Shown: in pieces, positions 37,119 through 45,586 of the stretch
How the letters are laid out: each line of letters starts with the position of its first letter
Position numbering within the stretch: position 1 is the stretch's first letter
Assembly: GCF_020381325.1 (NCBI RefSeq)
Contig: NZ_JAGSPI010000006.1
Location: forward strand, 144,218 to 208,217
Length of the DNA: 64,000 bases
Source: Providencia vermicola
Lineage (GTDB): Bacteria; Pseudomonadota; Gammaproteobacteria; Enterobacterales; Enterobacteriaceae
Direction: 5' to 3'
The notes under the pieces: generated by a model
Databases searched by the model: none
Told to the model about the DNA's origin: nothing
The model's input: only the letters and a program-made list of their open reading frames with translations
Translations under genes and position numbers: made by a program

Positions 37119-38342
37119 CTATTTGTGACCGATATTTGGTAACAATACTGTAAAAATCCCAAGTAATGGCAAGAAAGCACAGTAATGATAAACTTGCTCA
37201 ATGCTGGTTTGGTCAGCAATATGGCCTAAAACTGCAGCCCCAACACCGCCCATTCCGAATGCAAGACCGAAGAACAACCCTGATACCATGCCGGTTTTAC
37301 CGGGGATCAGCTCCTGTGCGTACACCAAAATAGCTGAGAACGCAGAAGCTAAAATCATCCCAATGATTACAGTTAACACGCCTGTCCAGTACAGCGAAGC
37401 ATACGGTAAAATGAGGGTAAAGGGGGCGACACCGAGGATTGAGAACCAAATAACATACTTACGCCCTATTTTATCCCCAATAGGGCCGCCAATCATTGTC
37501 CCAGCGGCAACAGCGAATAAGAAAACAAATAGGTGAATCTGGGCATTTTGCACAGAAACACCAAACTTATCTATCAGATAAAAGGTGTAATAGCTGCTAA
37601 TGCTAGCCAAATAGAAGTATTTAGAAAAAATCAAAACCAGTAAGACCGCCAGTGAACCAATAACTGCTTTACGTGGTAGCACTTTAATATCACCAGTGAT
37701 AATTGGTTTTTTACTTGCAGCGCGGTGTTGCTGCTTATACCAATTACTGACTTGCAATAAAATCACAATCGCTAACAATGCTGCAAGGGAGAACCAGCCT
37801 AAGTTGCCTTTTCCATAAGGTTCAATAATTAATGCAGCAAGCAACGGCCCTAGCGACGCCCCTAAGTTACCGCCCACTTGGAAAAATGACTGAGCAAGGC
37901 CGTGACGACCACCTGAAGCCATTCGGGCTACACGAGATGATTCTGGGTGGAAGACTGAAGAACCCGTTCCGACTAAAGCGGCCGCAAATAAAATCATTGG
38001 GAAGGTTTCTGCCATCGCCAATAAAATTAACCCAGTCAATGTAAAGCTCATGCCAATTGGTAATGAGTATGGCTGAGGGTGTTTATCCGTGTAGTAGCCA
38101 ATAACCGGCTGAAGTAGGGATGCGGTAATCTGATACGTTAGGGTGATCATCCCAATTTGCGCGAAGCTCAGCGAGAAATCAGATTGTAATAAAGGATAAA
38201 TCGCAAGGATTAGCGATTGGATCATGTCGTTTAATAAATGGGAGACACTGATCGCGGTCAGAATACTGAAAACGGTTTTCCCTGTTTTATTCACAGGCTT
38301 TGATGGATTTGCGTTATTAGGGGTTGTGGTTTGCTCACTCAT
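37119..38342 (-). CDS. fsr: Fosmidomycin-resistance-type MFS efflux protein Fsr
   Basis: Major facilitator superfamily exporter of about 407 residues and twelve membrane segments; E. coli Fsr gives fosmidomycin resistance. Visible are the TM2-3 loop GYYTDKHPQPY, the segment GTGSSVFHPESSRVARMASG, highly typical of Fsr, and GGPIGDKIGRKYV in the second half. ATG 38342 is the start; an upstream TTG (38351) is in frame but less likely. It lies between ybaL and divergent ushA, exactly as in E. coli. Confidence 0.94.
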   Translation of the reverse strand: MSEQTTTPNNANPSKPVNKTGKTVFSILTAISVSHLLNDMIQSLILAIYPLLQSDFSLSFAQIGMITLTYQITASLLQPVIGYYTDKHPQPYSLPIGMSFTLTGLILLAMAETFPMILFAAALVGTGSSVFHPESSRVARMASGGRHGLAQSFFQVGGNLGASLGPLLAALIIEPYGKGNLGWFSLAALLAIVILLQVSNWYKQQHRAASKKPIITGDIKVLPRKAVIGSLAVLLVLIFSKYFYLASISSYYTFYLIDKFGVSVQNAQIHLFVFLFAVAAGTMIGGPIGDKIGRKYVIWFSILGVAPFTLILPYASLYWTGVLTVIIGMILASAFSAILVYAQELIPGKTGMVSGLFFGLAFGMGGVGAAVLGHIADQTSIEQVYHYCAFLPLLGIFTVLLPNIGHK

Positions 38343-38598
38343 AATTATCAACTTTCTGTGTTACATAATTGTTATCAATATAACTGAAATACAATTTATT
38401 GAAATGAATAAATAAGACGCATGAAAAAATAACATCAGTGAATTATTTGACCATGATCTCATTTTTATGAAACGAATTTCTTATTCTGCAAGAGGTATCA
38501 AATCTTGCTCATATTTTTATGCTATAAATCTGCGGGCAGTGACAAACTATAATCTAATATTAACGAATAAAAATTCCTATACCAGCAGGGAGAAGTGT

Positions 38599-40269
38599 AT
38601 GAAGTTTGCATTTAAAGCATCCGCATGTGCATTAACAGTATCGTTGGCGTTAATACCCGCGACGATGGCAAACGCGTGGGAAAAAGACAAAACCTACAAT
38701 ATCACTATTTTGCACACAAATGACCACCATGGTCATTTTTGGCATAACGACCACGGCGAATACGGTTTAGCAGCACAAAAAACCGTCGTTGATGAAATTC
38801 GCAATGAAGTGGCGAAGCAAGGTGGCAGTGTGTTGCTACTCTCTGGTGGTGATATCAATACCGGGGTTCCAGAATCTGATTTACAAGACGCGGAGCCTGA
38901 TTTCAAGGGGATGAATTTAGTCGGGTACGATGCAATGGCATTGGGTAACCATGAATTCGATAACCCGCTTGAAACGCTACGCCAGCAAGAAAAATGGGCA
39001 ACCTTCCCATTCTTATCCGCGAATATTTACCAAACCAGCACAGGTAAACGTTTATTTAAACCTTATCAAGTATTTGATAAGCAAGGTGTAAAAATTGCAG
39101 TGATGGGGCTGACCACAGATGATACTGTACGTATCGGTAATCCAGCGAATTTCCCTGATGTCGAATTCCGCGTACCTGCGGATGAAGCGAAGAAAGTGGT
39201 TGAAGAACTGCGCCAGACTGAAAAACCTGACATTATCATCGCCGCAACCCACATGGGGCACTATGATGACGGCAAACATGGTTCAAATGCACCAGGTGAC
39301 GTCGAAATGGCACGCAGTTTACCTGCGGGTTACTTAGATATGATAGTGGGTGGTCACTCACAAGACCCTGTTTGTATGTCCCAAGAAAACAAAGACTACA
39401 AACAAGCGGACTATGTACCAGGGACTCCTTGTGCGCCAGATAATCAAAATGGTACATGGATTGTTCAAGCTCATGAGTGGGGTAAATATGTAGGGCGTGC
39501 TGATTTTGAATTCAAAAATGGCAAATTTACCTTAAAACACTATCAGTTAATTCCAATTAACTTGAAGAAAAAAGTGACCAAAGAAGATGGCACCAGTGAG
39601 CGTGTTTATTACACACAAGAAATCGCCCACAACCCAGATATGATGAAATTACTGACGCCATACCAAGAGAAAGGTGATAAGCAATTAAGCGTCAAAGTGG
39701 GCTCTGTTGAAGGCAAGTTGGAAGGCGATCGTAGCAAAGTGCGCTTTGTACAAACCAATATGGGGCACCTTCTGTTAGCGGCTCAAAAAGAGCGCGCAGG
39801 TGCTGATTTTGCCATCATGAGTGGGGGTGGTGTCCGTGATTCTATCGAAAGCGGAGATATCACGTATAAAGATGTGCTGAAAGTTCAACCTTTTGCGAAT
39901 GAATTAGTGTACGTTGATTTTAAAGGGGATGAAGTCATTCCTTACCTGACAGCGGTCGCGAATATGAAACCCGATGCAGGGGCATATGGTCAATTCTATA
40001 ATGTGAACTTGACGTTGAATAAAGATGGTACGATTAGCGATGTGAAAATCGATGGTAAACCTGTTGATACATCAAAAACTTATCGTATGGCAACATTGAA
40101 TTTTAATGCGATTGGTGGTGATGGTTATCCGAAAATTGATAATCACCCTAACTATGTGAATACAGGTTTTGTGGATGCGGAAGTGCTCAAAGGTTATATT
40201 GAGAAACATTCTCCACTAAAAGCTGCAGATTACGAACCAAAAGGTGAGATTATTTATAACAATAAATAA
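38599..40269 (+). CDS. ushA: Periplasmic UDP-sugar hydrolase / 5'-nucleotidase UshA
   Basis: Bifunctional periplasmic enzyme that splits UDP-sugars and dephosphorylates nucleotides so that nucleosides can be imported. From ATG 38599, preceded by AGGGAGAAG, it has a signal peptide (cleaved after MANA) and 556 residues (550 in E. coli). The two-metal phosphoesterase site appears as LHTNDHHGHF, SGGDINTG, GNHEFDNP, THMGHY and GGHSQD. The C-terminal substrate-binding domain contains MSGGGVRDSI and NFNAIGGDGYP. The frame is open 44 codons upstream, but that stretch lacks homology. A strong terminator follows. Confidence 0.96.
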   Translation: MKFAFKASACALTVSLALIPATMANAWEKDKTYNITILHTNDHHGHFWHNDHGEYGLAAQKTVVDEIRNEVAKQGGSVLLLSGGDINTGVPESDLQDAEPDFKGMNLVGYDAMALGNHEFDNPLETLRQQEKWATFPFLSANIYQTSTGKRLFKPYQVFDKQGVKIAVMGLTTDDTVRIGNPANFPDVEFRVPADEAKKVVEELRQTEKPDIIIAATHMGHYDDGKHGSNAPGDVEMARSLPAGYLDMIVGGHSQDPVCMSQENKDYKQADYVPGTPCAPDNQNGTWIVQAHEWGKYVGRADFEFKNGKFTLKHYQLIPINLKKKVTKEDGTSERVYYTQEIAHNPDMMKLLTPYQEKGDKQLSVKVGSVEGKLEGDRSKVRFVQTNMGHLLLAAQKERAGADFAIMSGGGVRDSIESGDITYKDVLKVQPFANELVYVDFKGDEVIPYLTAVANMKPDAGAYGQFYNVNLTLNKDGTISDVKIDGKPVDTSKTYRMATLNFNAIGGDGYPKIDNHPNYVNTGFVDAEVLKGYIEKHSPLKAADYEPKGEIIYNNK

Positions 40270-40285
40270 TTCATTTTATAAAATG

Positions 40286-40314
40286 AAAAGCCTCATATCG
40301 ATGAGGCTTTTTTT
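40286..40314. terminator. Rho-independent terminator of ushA
   Basis: AAAAGCCTCAT (40286-40296) pairs perfectly with ATGAGGCTTTT (40301-40311) around ATCG and runs into further T. Its A-rich left flank also lets it act on the convergent ybaK transcript. Confidence 0.9.
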
Positions 40315-40328
40315 ATCAATACGCGCAT

Positions 40329-40802
40329 TTACTTGCGAATTTCAGCAAAAGTAGCATTAAGTACGTTACCTAAATCAGCTGGCGCTAATTCAATATCCAA
40401 CCCGCGTTTTCCCCCTGAAATAAACATTGTTGCATATTGCTGGGCTTGGTCATCGATTACCGTGGGTAAGCGCTTCTTTTGGCCCAATGGGCTGATGCCA
40501 CCTAATAAATAGCCAGTGGTTTTTTGCGCGATTTGGGGATCGGCCATTTCCACTTTTTTCACTTTGAACACTTTTGCGACCAGTTTTAAGTCAAGCTGCC
40601 CTGAGACAGGTGTGACGGCAACCGCTAATGTTTTTTGGTCGCCGTTTAATGCCACTAATAACGTTTTAAACACTTGTTTGGCATCTAAGCCTAATTTACG
40701 TACTGCCTCATCACCAAAGTTGCTTTCATTTGGGTCATGGTCATAAGGGTGCAATGTGAAATTAATTTTTTGTTTTTCAAGTAATTTAACAGCAGGGGTC
40801 AT
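40329..40802 (-). CDS. ybaK: Cys-tRNA(Pro) deacylase YbaK
   Basis: Trans-editing enzyme that hydrolyses Cys mischarged on tRNA(Pro). The 157-residue protein has the YbaK/ProRS-INS fold signs: [20 protein letters not shown] at the start, [12 protein letters not shown] with the catalytic Lys, and [17 protein letters not shown], the conserved Gly-rich loop. It equals E. coli YbaK in length (159) and lies 11 bases after ybaP on the same strand, as in E. coli. Confidence 0.95.
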   Translation of the reverse strand: MTPAVKLLEKQKINFTLHPYDHDPNESNFGDEAVRKLGLDAKQVFKTLLVALNGDQKTLAVAVTPVSGQLDLKLVAKVFKVKKVEMADPQIAQKTTGYLLGGISPLGQKKRLPTVIDDQAQQYATMFISGGKRGLDIELAPADLGNVLNATFAEIRK

Positions 40803-40813
40803 TTTTTTACCTT

Positions 40814-41632
40814 TTATTTATCTCTGACACAATGGCGCAGATACTCAACAAGACTGCCTTCTCCAAATAGGTGTAATGCACCAACAGCAACCACATAATT
40901 GCCATCTGGAAGCGCCTTAAGTTGTTCACTCCAATCAGCATTACGTTTATCCATTAGTACTTGATAGACATCTTTGCTGAAGGTATTTGGTAAAGTCATG
41001 TGGTTATTGGGTTGATAATCAAGCCACCAACCAATCATGGTTTGCAGTGAACGTGCATTTGCGCGCCAATGGACTAATGAGTCTTGTAAGAGCGCTAACC
41101 CATTATTAGGCAAGGAAAGCAGCAATTCAACTTGGGATGCTGTGCCTTCAAGTTCAATGATCGGTTTAAGTTGAGTCTGAGCGTTGCGAATAAGCTGATA
41201 ATCTATGCCATAGTGGCCGCGCAAGCCAAGCCCTTGTGCTTGAGTGGCCTGTAGGATTAAGGCGATTTGCCATGAAGGAAGGCTATCAAACTTTTCGGGT
41301 GACTGGTGAATTTCTTGGCAACATTGCAAAAATAAGGCGTATTGTTCTTCGTTCAAACGTTGCTGAACAGGGTGCTGTTCAGCAATTTCATGAGGGAAAG
41401 GGGACTGAGCTTGGGTTATATCCGCTTCAACAATTAATGCATCCGCTTGATTCAGTTTATCGAGCAATATGGCAGATAACGGAAACATATTTTCCGTTCC
41501 CATATGAATACTGCCTACAATGTGCAATTTAAGGCCTTTTGATAAGCGAACATCGATCGCAGGATAGGGATATACCAGCGCCGTTTCCATATGGAGCCAA
41601 TTTTTAAAGCTTTCAAACAGTTTTCCCATCAT
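40814..41632 (-). CDS. ybaP: TraB/GumN-family protein YbaP
   Basis: A 272-residue protein of the TraB/GumN family, some members of which are proposed metalloproteases. It contains the two conserved motifs: VGSIHMG near the N-terminus and [19 protein letters not shown] at the C-terminus, plus [10 protein letters not shown] in the middle. E. coli YbaP is 264 residues. I start at ATG 41632 (AGGGT five bases upstream); a second ATG directly follows, and the open frame reaches 41746 without homology. It is co-transcribed with ybaK. Function in the cell is not established. Confidence 0.9.
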   Translation of the reverse strand: MMGKLFESFKNWLHMETALVYPYPAIDVRLSKGLKLHIVGSIHMGTENMFPLSAILLDKLNQADALIVEADITQAQSPFPHEIAEQHPVQQRLNEEQYALFLQCCQEIHQSPEKFDSLPSWQIALILQATQAQGLGLRGHYGIDYQLIRNAQTQLKPIIELEGTASQVELLLSLPNNGLALLQDSLVHWRANARSLQTMIGWWLDYQPNNHMTLPNTFSKDVYQVLMDKRNADWSEQLKALPDGNYVVAVGALHLFGEGSLVEYLRHCVRDK

Positions 41633-41836
41633 TTTTACCCTGCATTCTTCTTGGGTTAATAGGGTAAACAATCTCTCGCGAATTTGCGAATGTTGTGCGT
41701 CAATTACGCATTTTTCGCCTGCCCTGATAAAAATGGACAATGACAATTTAGGCTTACTTCAATTATGGTTTCACGATGTGAAGCAATACGTTAACAAGGT
41801 GGTGTTATCATTTTGTTAGCCTTAATTGGAGATAAC

Positions 41837-44629
41837 ATGATAACGCCTCAAATTTCAAATATTCATGCGGGCACACCAACAATAACGGTATTCGATAACC
41901 GTCACTTTACGGTTCGTACACTTCAATACTATCGACAGCCCAATATCCAACAGGATGTACAGGAGCGTCTTGAATTTCAATATTTTAATCTGTATGGGTT
42001 TTTACAGAAAAATGCAGATGCGCGTCTTTCTGACTATGAGCAATATAATTTTTATTATCACACGGACTTAATCGGCTTTCCCTTATTGAGCAATGGTGTT
42101 GATAACGGAAAGATATATCAACTGAATGATATTGAACAGCGGATTATGGTCAGCATTGATGCGAATAAAACGTTCAAATGGCGTTACTATGAAGCCAATG
42201 ACTCATTAGGACGTCTAGAAAGTGTCAGTGAGAAAATAGAGGGGGGGAGCTGGCGAGTTAGCGAGCGTTTTCAATATGCAGGTAATTCGCATACCGAACA
42301 ACTGGCAAATTTAGCGGGGCAATGTATTAGTCACTTTGATACCGCAGGGGTATTGCAAACACAGGCGGTATCACTGCAAGGGGAACCGACTTTATTGACT
42401 CGGCAGTTTATTCAACAAATTGATAATGCAGAGTTTAATGTTGATTGGCAAGGAGATAGTGATTTAGCGGCATTATCACCTGAAAAATTTTCCCATCAAA
42501 TAGCTTTCGATGCTACTGGTGTCTGCCTCTCTACGATTGATACAAAAGGCCATAAACAACACCGAGAATATGATGTTGCAGGGCAATTAATTAAAGCGGA
42601 ATTAACGATAAAAGATAGCCACACACAACCAACAACGCAATGTATTGAATATTCAGCCGTTGGCAAGAAAATACGCGAGGAGCTCGGTAATGGTGTGGTG
42701 ACTGAGTATGTTTACGAGGCGCAGACGCAGCGTTTAATTCTTATTCAGACCTATAGGCCAGTAAATCACGCATTGGGTTATAAATTATTTCAGAGTTTAC
42801 ATTACGACTATGACCCTGTCGGCAATGTGATCGCAATTTATAATAGTGCAGAAAAAAAGGTTTTTTGGCGGAATCAAAAAGTTGAAGCCAAGCATCAATA
42901 TCAATATGACACGCTTTATCAATTAGTCCATGCAACAGGGCGAGAAATAGCGGGTATTAGCCAGCAAAGCCACTACCTTCCTCACCATTCATCAATTGAT
43001 AATTCGGTATATACACGGTATTTCCGTGCCTATTCTTATGATAAAGGTGGGAATTTAATTCAAATTCACCACCGAGCCCCTGCGATGCAGCAAGCTTATA
43101 CAATCAAAATGACAACGAGCAGCCGAAGTAACCATGCAGTATTTGCAGATTTAGCCGAGCTTCCTCATCAAGTGGAACCATTATTCATGCCAAGTGGACA
43201 GCAAAAACAGCTTTTACAAGGACAAAATTTAACGTGGACATCAAGGCAAGAACTGCAAAGTGTTAATGGTGCTGGCGGGAGTGAGTTTTACCGCTATGAT
43301 GGGGACAGCCAGCGGGTATTCAAAATAACACAATATAATCAAAAACAAAGCAAGGCTGTTTATTTACCGAACCTAGAGATTAGGCAAATTGAACATAATG
43401 AAAGATACCATGTGATCTGTATCGGGGAAGACGGAGAGGCACAAGCCCAAGTATTGCATTGGGAAATTGGGCTACCAGATAAAATGGTCAATAATACCGT
43501 GCGTTATAGCATTAATGGGCTTGCCAATAACAGCGGTTTAGAACTTGATATGGATGGAAATTTGATTAGCCAAGAAGAGTTTTATCCCTTTGGTGGAACG
43601 GCTGTTTGGGCGGTATGCAGCGCATTGGAAGTAAATTACAAAACACGACGTTATTCAGGGCAAGAGCGCGACATTACAGGGCTTTATTATTATGGTCGCC
43701 GTTATTATCAACCTTGGGTGGGGCGTTGGTTAAGCGCAGATCCAGCGGGAACCATTGATGGTTTAAATCTGTATCGGATGGTACGTAACAACCCATTGAC
43801 CTATCGGGATGAACATGGGTTAGCACCTCGGCTTTTTGATACACAGGATGATATGTTTGCTGATTTCCAGCAAACAGTATCAAAGCTGCTTAATGCATCC
43901 TCTAAAATTGAAAGAATTGCGAAAAATCCATCATTAATTCGTAACCGAGTCATTAGCATGGCGCAATTATTTTACAAAGATAAAACATCTAAATTTACAT
44001 ATGCTATTAATTTATATGGAAAATTAGAAATGGAATCACAAAGTGAGGAGTTTAAAACGTGGGCGACAAATAAATTAAATTATCAAGATACCACTTCTTT
44101 GCCCTCTTCCGATTGGGAAACGGCTAATCACGCTGAGCAGGCATTAATCAGAACATTAACAGCGAATAATCGTTTTGATCTAAAAAGTTTAATCATATCT
44201 CAAAAGGCCAAAATGTGTTCGAGTTGTGAAAATGCCATGTATACTTTTCGTCAATCAACGCCTAAAAGTCGCTTCACAACGATGATTCTTCGAGATGGTG
44301 ATTTACCTCTTGCTGCTATACAACATGGGCAGTCACGAACTCGCTATAAAAACTCTTCATACTCTGCTGGCGTGGCGGTAGGGAAAACGAGTTTTACATT
44401 ATACGACTATAAAGGTATAGAGTTTCAGGTTGGAATGGGGAGTTTCTGGGGAGGAATGGATAAAACACTCTATACAATGTATGCCAATGAGTTTGAACGT
44501 GTGTTTGGGAATCTCCCTATCGGAAAGGGAGTCAAAAAGTCATTTCCCCCTAATCCCCCCAAAAGATCAGGGGGTCGTGGTCATCAGCTTGATAAAAATC
44601 AACCCAGTACCAGTCGTCGTTATCGATGA
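41837..44629 (+). CDS. TccC-like Tc-toxin C component (RHS/YD repeats) with deaminase-like C-terminal toxin domain
   Basis: A 930-residue YD-repeat protein. The N-terminus (TPTITVFDNRHFTVRTLQYY) and the RHS core end (SGQERDITGLYYYGRRYYQP, then GRWLSADPAGTIDGLNLYRM) follow the TccC pattern of insecticidal Tc toxins, in which the repeats form a cocoon and the C-terminus is cut off and injected. After DEHGLAP (near residue 664) comes a unique 266-residue tail. It holds His765-Ala-Glu767 and Cys794-x-x-Cys797, the zinc-site spacing of the cytidine-deaminase fold, then a basic Pro/Ser-rich end. I infer a base-modifying toxin. No TcA or TcB gene is in the window, nor an obvious immunity gene. ATG 41837 follows GGAG. 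It sits between ybaP and copA, a site of insertion relative to E. coli. Confidence 0.85.
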   Translation: MITPQISNIHAGTPTITVFDNRHFTVRTLQYYRQPNIQQDVQERLEFQYFNLYGFLQKNADARLSDYEQYNFYYHTDLIGFPLLSNGVDNGKIYQLNDIEQRIMVSIDANKTFKWRYYEANDSLGRLESVSEKIEGGSWRVSERFQYAGNSHTEQLANLAGQCISHFDTAGVLQTQAVSLQGEPTLLTRQFIQQIDNAEFNVDWQGDSDLAALSPEKFSHQIAFDATGVCLSTIDTKGHKQHREYDVAGQLIKAELTIKDSHTQPTTQCIEYSAVGKKIREELGNGVVTEYVYEAQTQRLILIQTYRPVNHALGYKLFQSLHYDYDPVGNVIAIYNSAEKKVFWRNQKVEAKHQYQYDTLYQLVHATGREIAGISQQSHYLPHHSSIDNSVYTRYFRAYSYDKGGNLIQIHHRAPAMQQAYTIKMTTSSRSNHAVFADLAELPHQVEPLFMPSGQQKQLLQGQNLTWTSRQELQSVNGAGGSEFYRYDGDSQRVFKITQYNQKQSKAVYLPNLEIRQIEHNERYHVICIGEDGEAQAQVLHWEIGLPDKMVNNTVRYSINGLANNSGLELDMDGNLISQEEFYPFGGTAVWAVCSALEVNYKTRRYSGQERDITGLYYYGRRYYQPWVGRWLSADPAGTIDGLNLYRMVRNNPLTYRDEHGLAPRLFDTQDDMFADFQQTVSKLLNASSKIERIAKNPSLIRNRVISMAQLFYKDKTSKFTYAINLYGKLEMESQSEEFKTWATNKLNYQDTTSLPSSDWETANHAEQALIRTLTANNRFDLKSLIISQKAKMCSSCENAMYTFRQSTPKSRFTTMILRDGDLPLAAIQHGQSRTRYKNSSYSAGVAVGKTSFTLYDYKGIEFQVGMGSFWGGMDKTLYTMYANEFERVFGNLPIGKGVKKSFPPNPPKRSGGRGHQLDKNQPSTSRRYR

Positions 44630-44634
44630 AGTGA

Positions 44635-44655
44635 TTGCCCCCAAATAGGGGGCAA
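44635..44655. terminator. Hairpin between the TccC-like and HdeD-like genes
   Basis: TTGCCCCC (44635-44642) pairs perfectly with GGGGGCAA (44648-44655) around five bases, between two convergent stop codons. U tracts are weak on both strands. Confidence 0.65.
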
Positions 44656-44661
44656 ATTGAA

Positions 44662-45243
44662 TTAACTGTTTTTAGTCATGTTTTTAAACACACTTAGCAA
44701 TGCAAATAAGCTGAATGAGCTAAACACCATTTCGATACCAATTAACGTGGTTAGCAGAGTAATCGACGTTAATGGCCCATTGCCAACAAGTAAAAAGGCA
44801 ATGAAAAAATCCAATAAACCGATAAGAATTTGCAGCCAACCGCTTGGGGATTTAATTTGCTGAAACCCCACATATAAGCGAATGATACCGCCGACAATAA
44901 ATAATGCGGCGACTAAAATCGCGAGGGCGATTAAGCTTTGTAGTGGGTCTTTAATAAAGGAATAGCCGACAATAATATAGATTAGCCCTATCACAAAGCC
45001 AAATAAGCGCGACCACCCGGTATAAATTACCGTACTCAGTACGCTAACAATGGTACCGACACCACCAATAATCAGTAAAACGCCTAATACCGTACTGACC
45101 GCAATGCCTGAAATCATTGGGTTAACAAGACAGAAAATGCCACCAGCCAACAGTAAAAAAGACAAAATTAATAAAAAATTTCGCTGCTTTTTAAATTCTT
45201 CACCTGCAAGTTTAGAGAGTTTTTCACGATCAATATTAAGCAT
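44662..45243 (-). CDS. HdeD-family (DUF308) membrane protein
   Basis: A 193-residue protein with about six short hydrophobic segments arranged as repeated pairs (LLLAGGIFCLVNPMISGIAV; VLGVLLIIGGVGTIVSVL; GFVIGLIYIIVGYSFI), typical of the DUF308/HdeD family. HdeD of E. coli is an inner-membrane protein linked to acid resistance at high cell density. The start is ATG 45243, because GGAG stands just before it; the upstream TTG (45255) overlaps that ribosome site. It stands alone, convergent with the TccC-like gene. Confidence 0.8.
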   Translation of the reverse strand: MLNIDREKLSKLAGEEFKKQRNFLLILSFLLLAGGIFCLVNPMISGIAVSTVLGVLLIIGGVGTIVSVLSTVIYTGWSRLFGFVIGLIYIIVGYSFIKDPLQSLIALAILVAALFIVGGIIRLYVGFQQIKSPSGWLQILIGLLDFFIAFLLVGNGPLTSITLLTTLIGIEMVFSSFSLFALLSVFKNMTKNS

Positions 45244-45387
45244 TTTGCGCTCCAAATATTAAATAGCTAATTATTTAATAGTATAGACCTAGCCGACGAG
45301 AAAGGGCATCAAAGAAAGTGCGATTTAAGCAATAAAATATGGGAGAGCAATCACTTAGCGCAATTTGATGATTGAGATAAGAGATGA

Positions 45388-45578
45388 AAGGGTGAGATAG
45401 ACTCTCACCCTTCAGACTGCTGACAAACCGATTAGGTTTGACGGCAGGTTGGATTGGTTTTGAAAATAGACGAGGAAAATCAATTCATTGATTTTCGGCT
45501 GATAACACAAAGCAGGAAAAACCACGCTTTTATCTTGCTTTGTCAACAACCTCAAGGGTGAGATAGACTCTCACCCTT
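45388..45578. repeat. 191-bp MITE-like element with hairpin-forming inverted ends
   Basis: An identical 25-base hairpin (arms AAGGGTGAGA and TCTCACCCTT, centre TAGAC) occurs at 45388-45412 and 45554-45578. The similarity continues inward in inverted orientation: CAGACTGCTGACAAACC after the left copy against GAGGTTGTTGACAAAGC read inward from the right copy. The interior holds further palindromes (AAAATCAAT-TC-ATTGATTTT, and AAAGCA...TGCTTT). No protein is encoded. It directly follows the copA stop. Confidence 0.65.
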
Positions 45579-45586
45579 TTTAAAGA

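Noticed and set aside
41837..44629. Rhs/contact-dependent inhibition module with an immunity gene
   Set aside because: The N-terminus and core end are TccC-like, and the only close downstream gene is convergent and belongs to the HdeD family, not an immunity type.
45388..45412. Intrinsic terminators formed by the two 25-base hairpins
   Set aside because: Neither copy has a proper U tract in the direction of copA; the inverted-end element explains them better.
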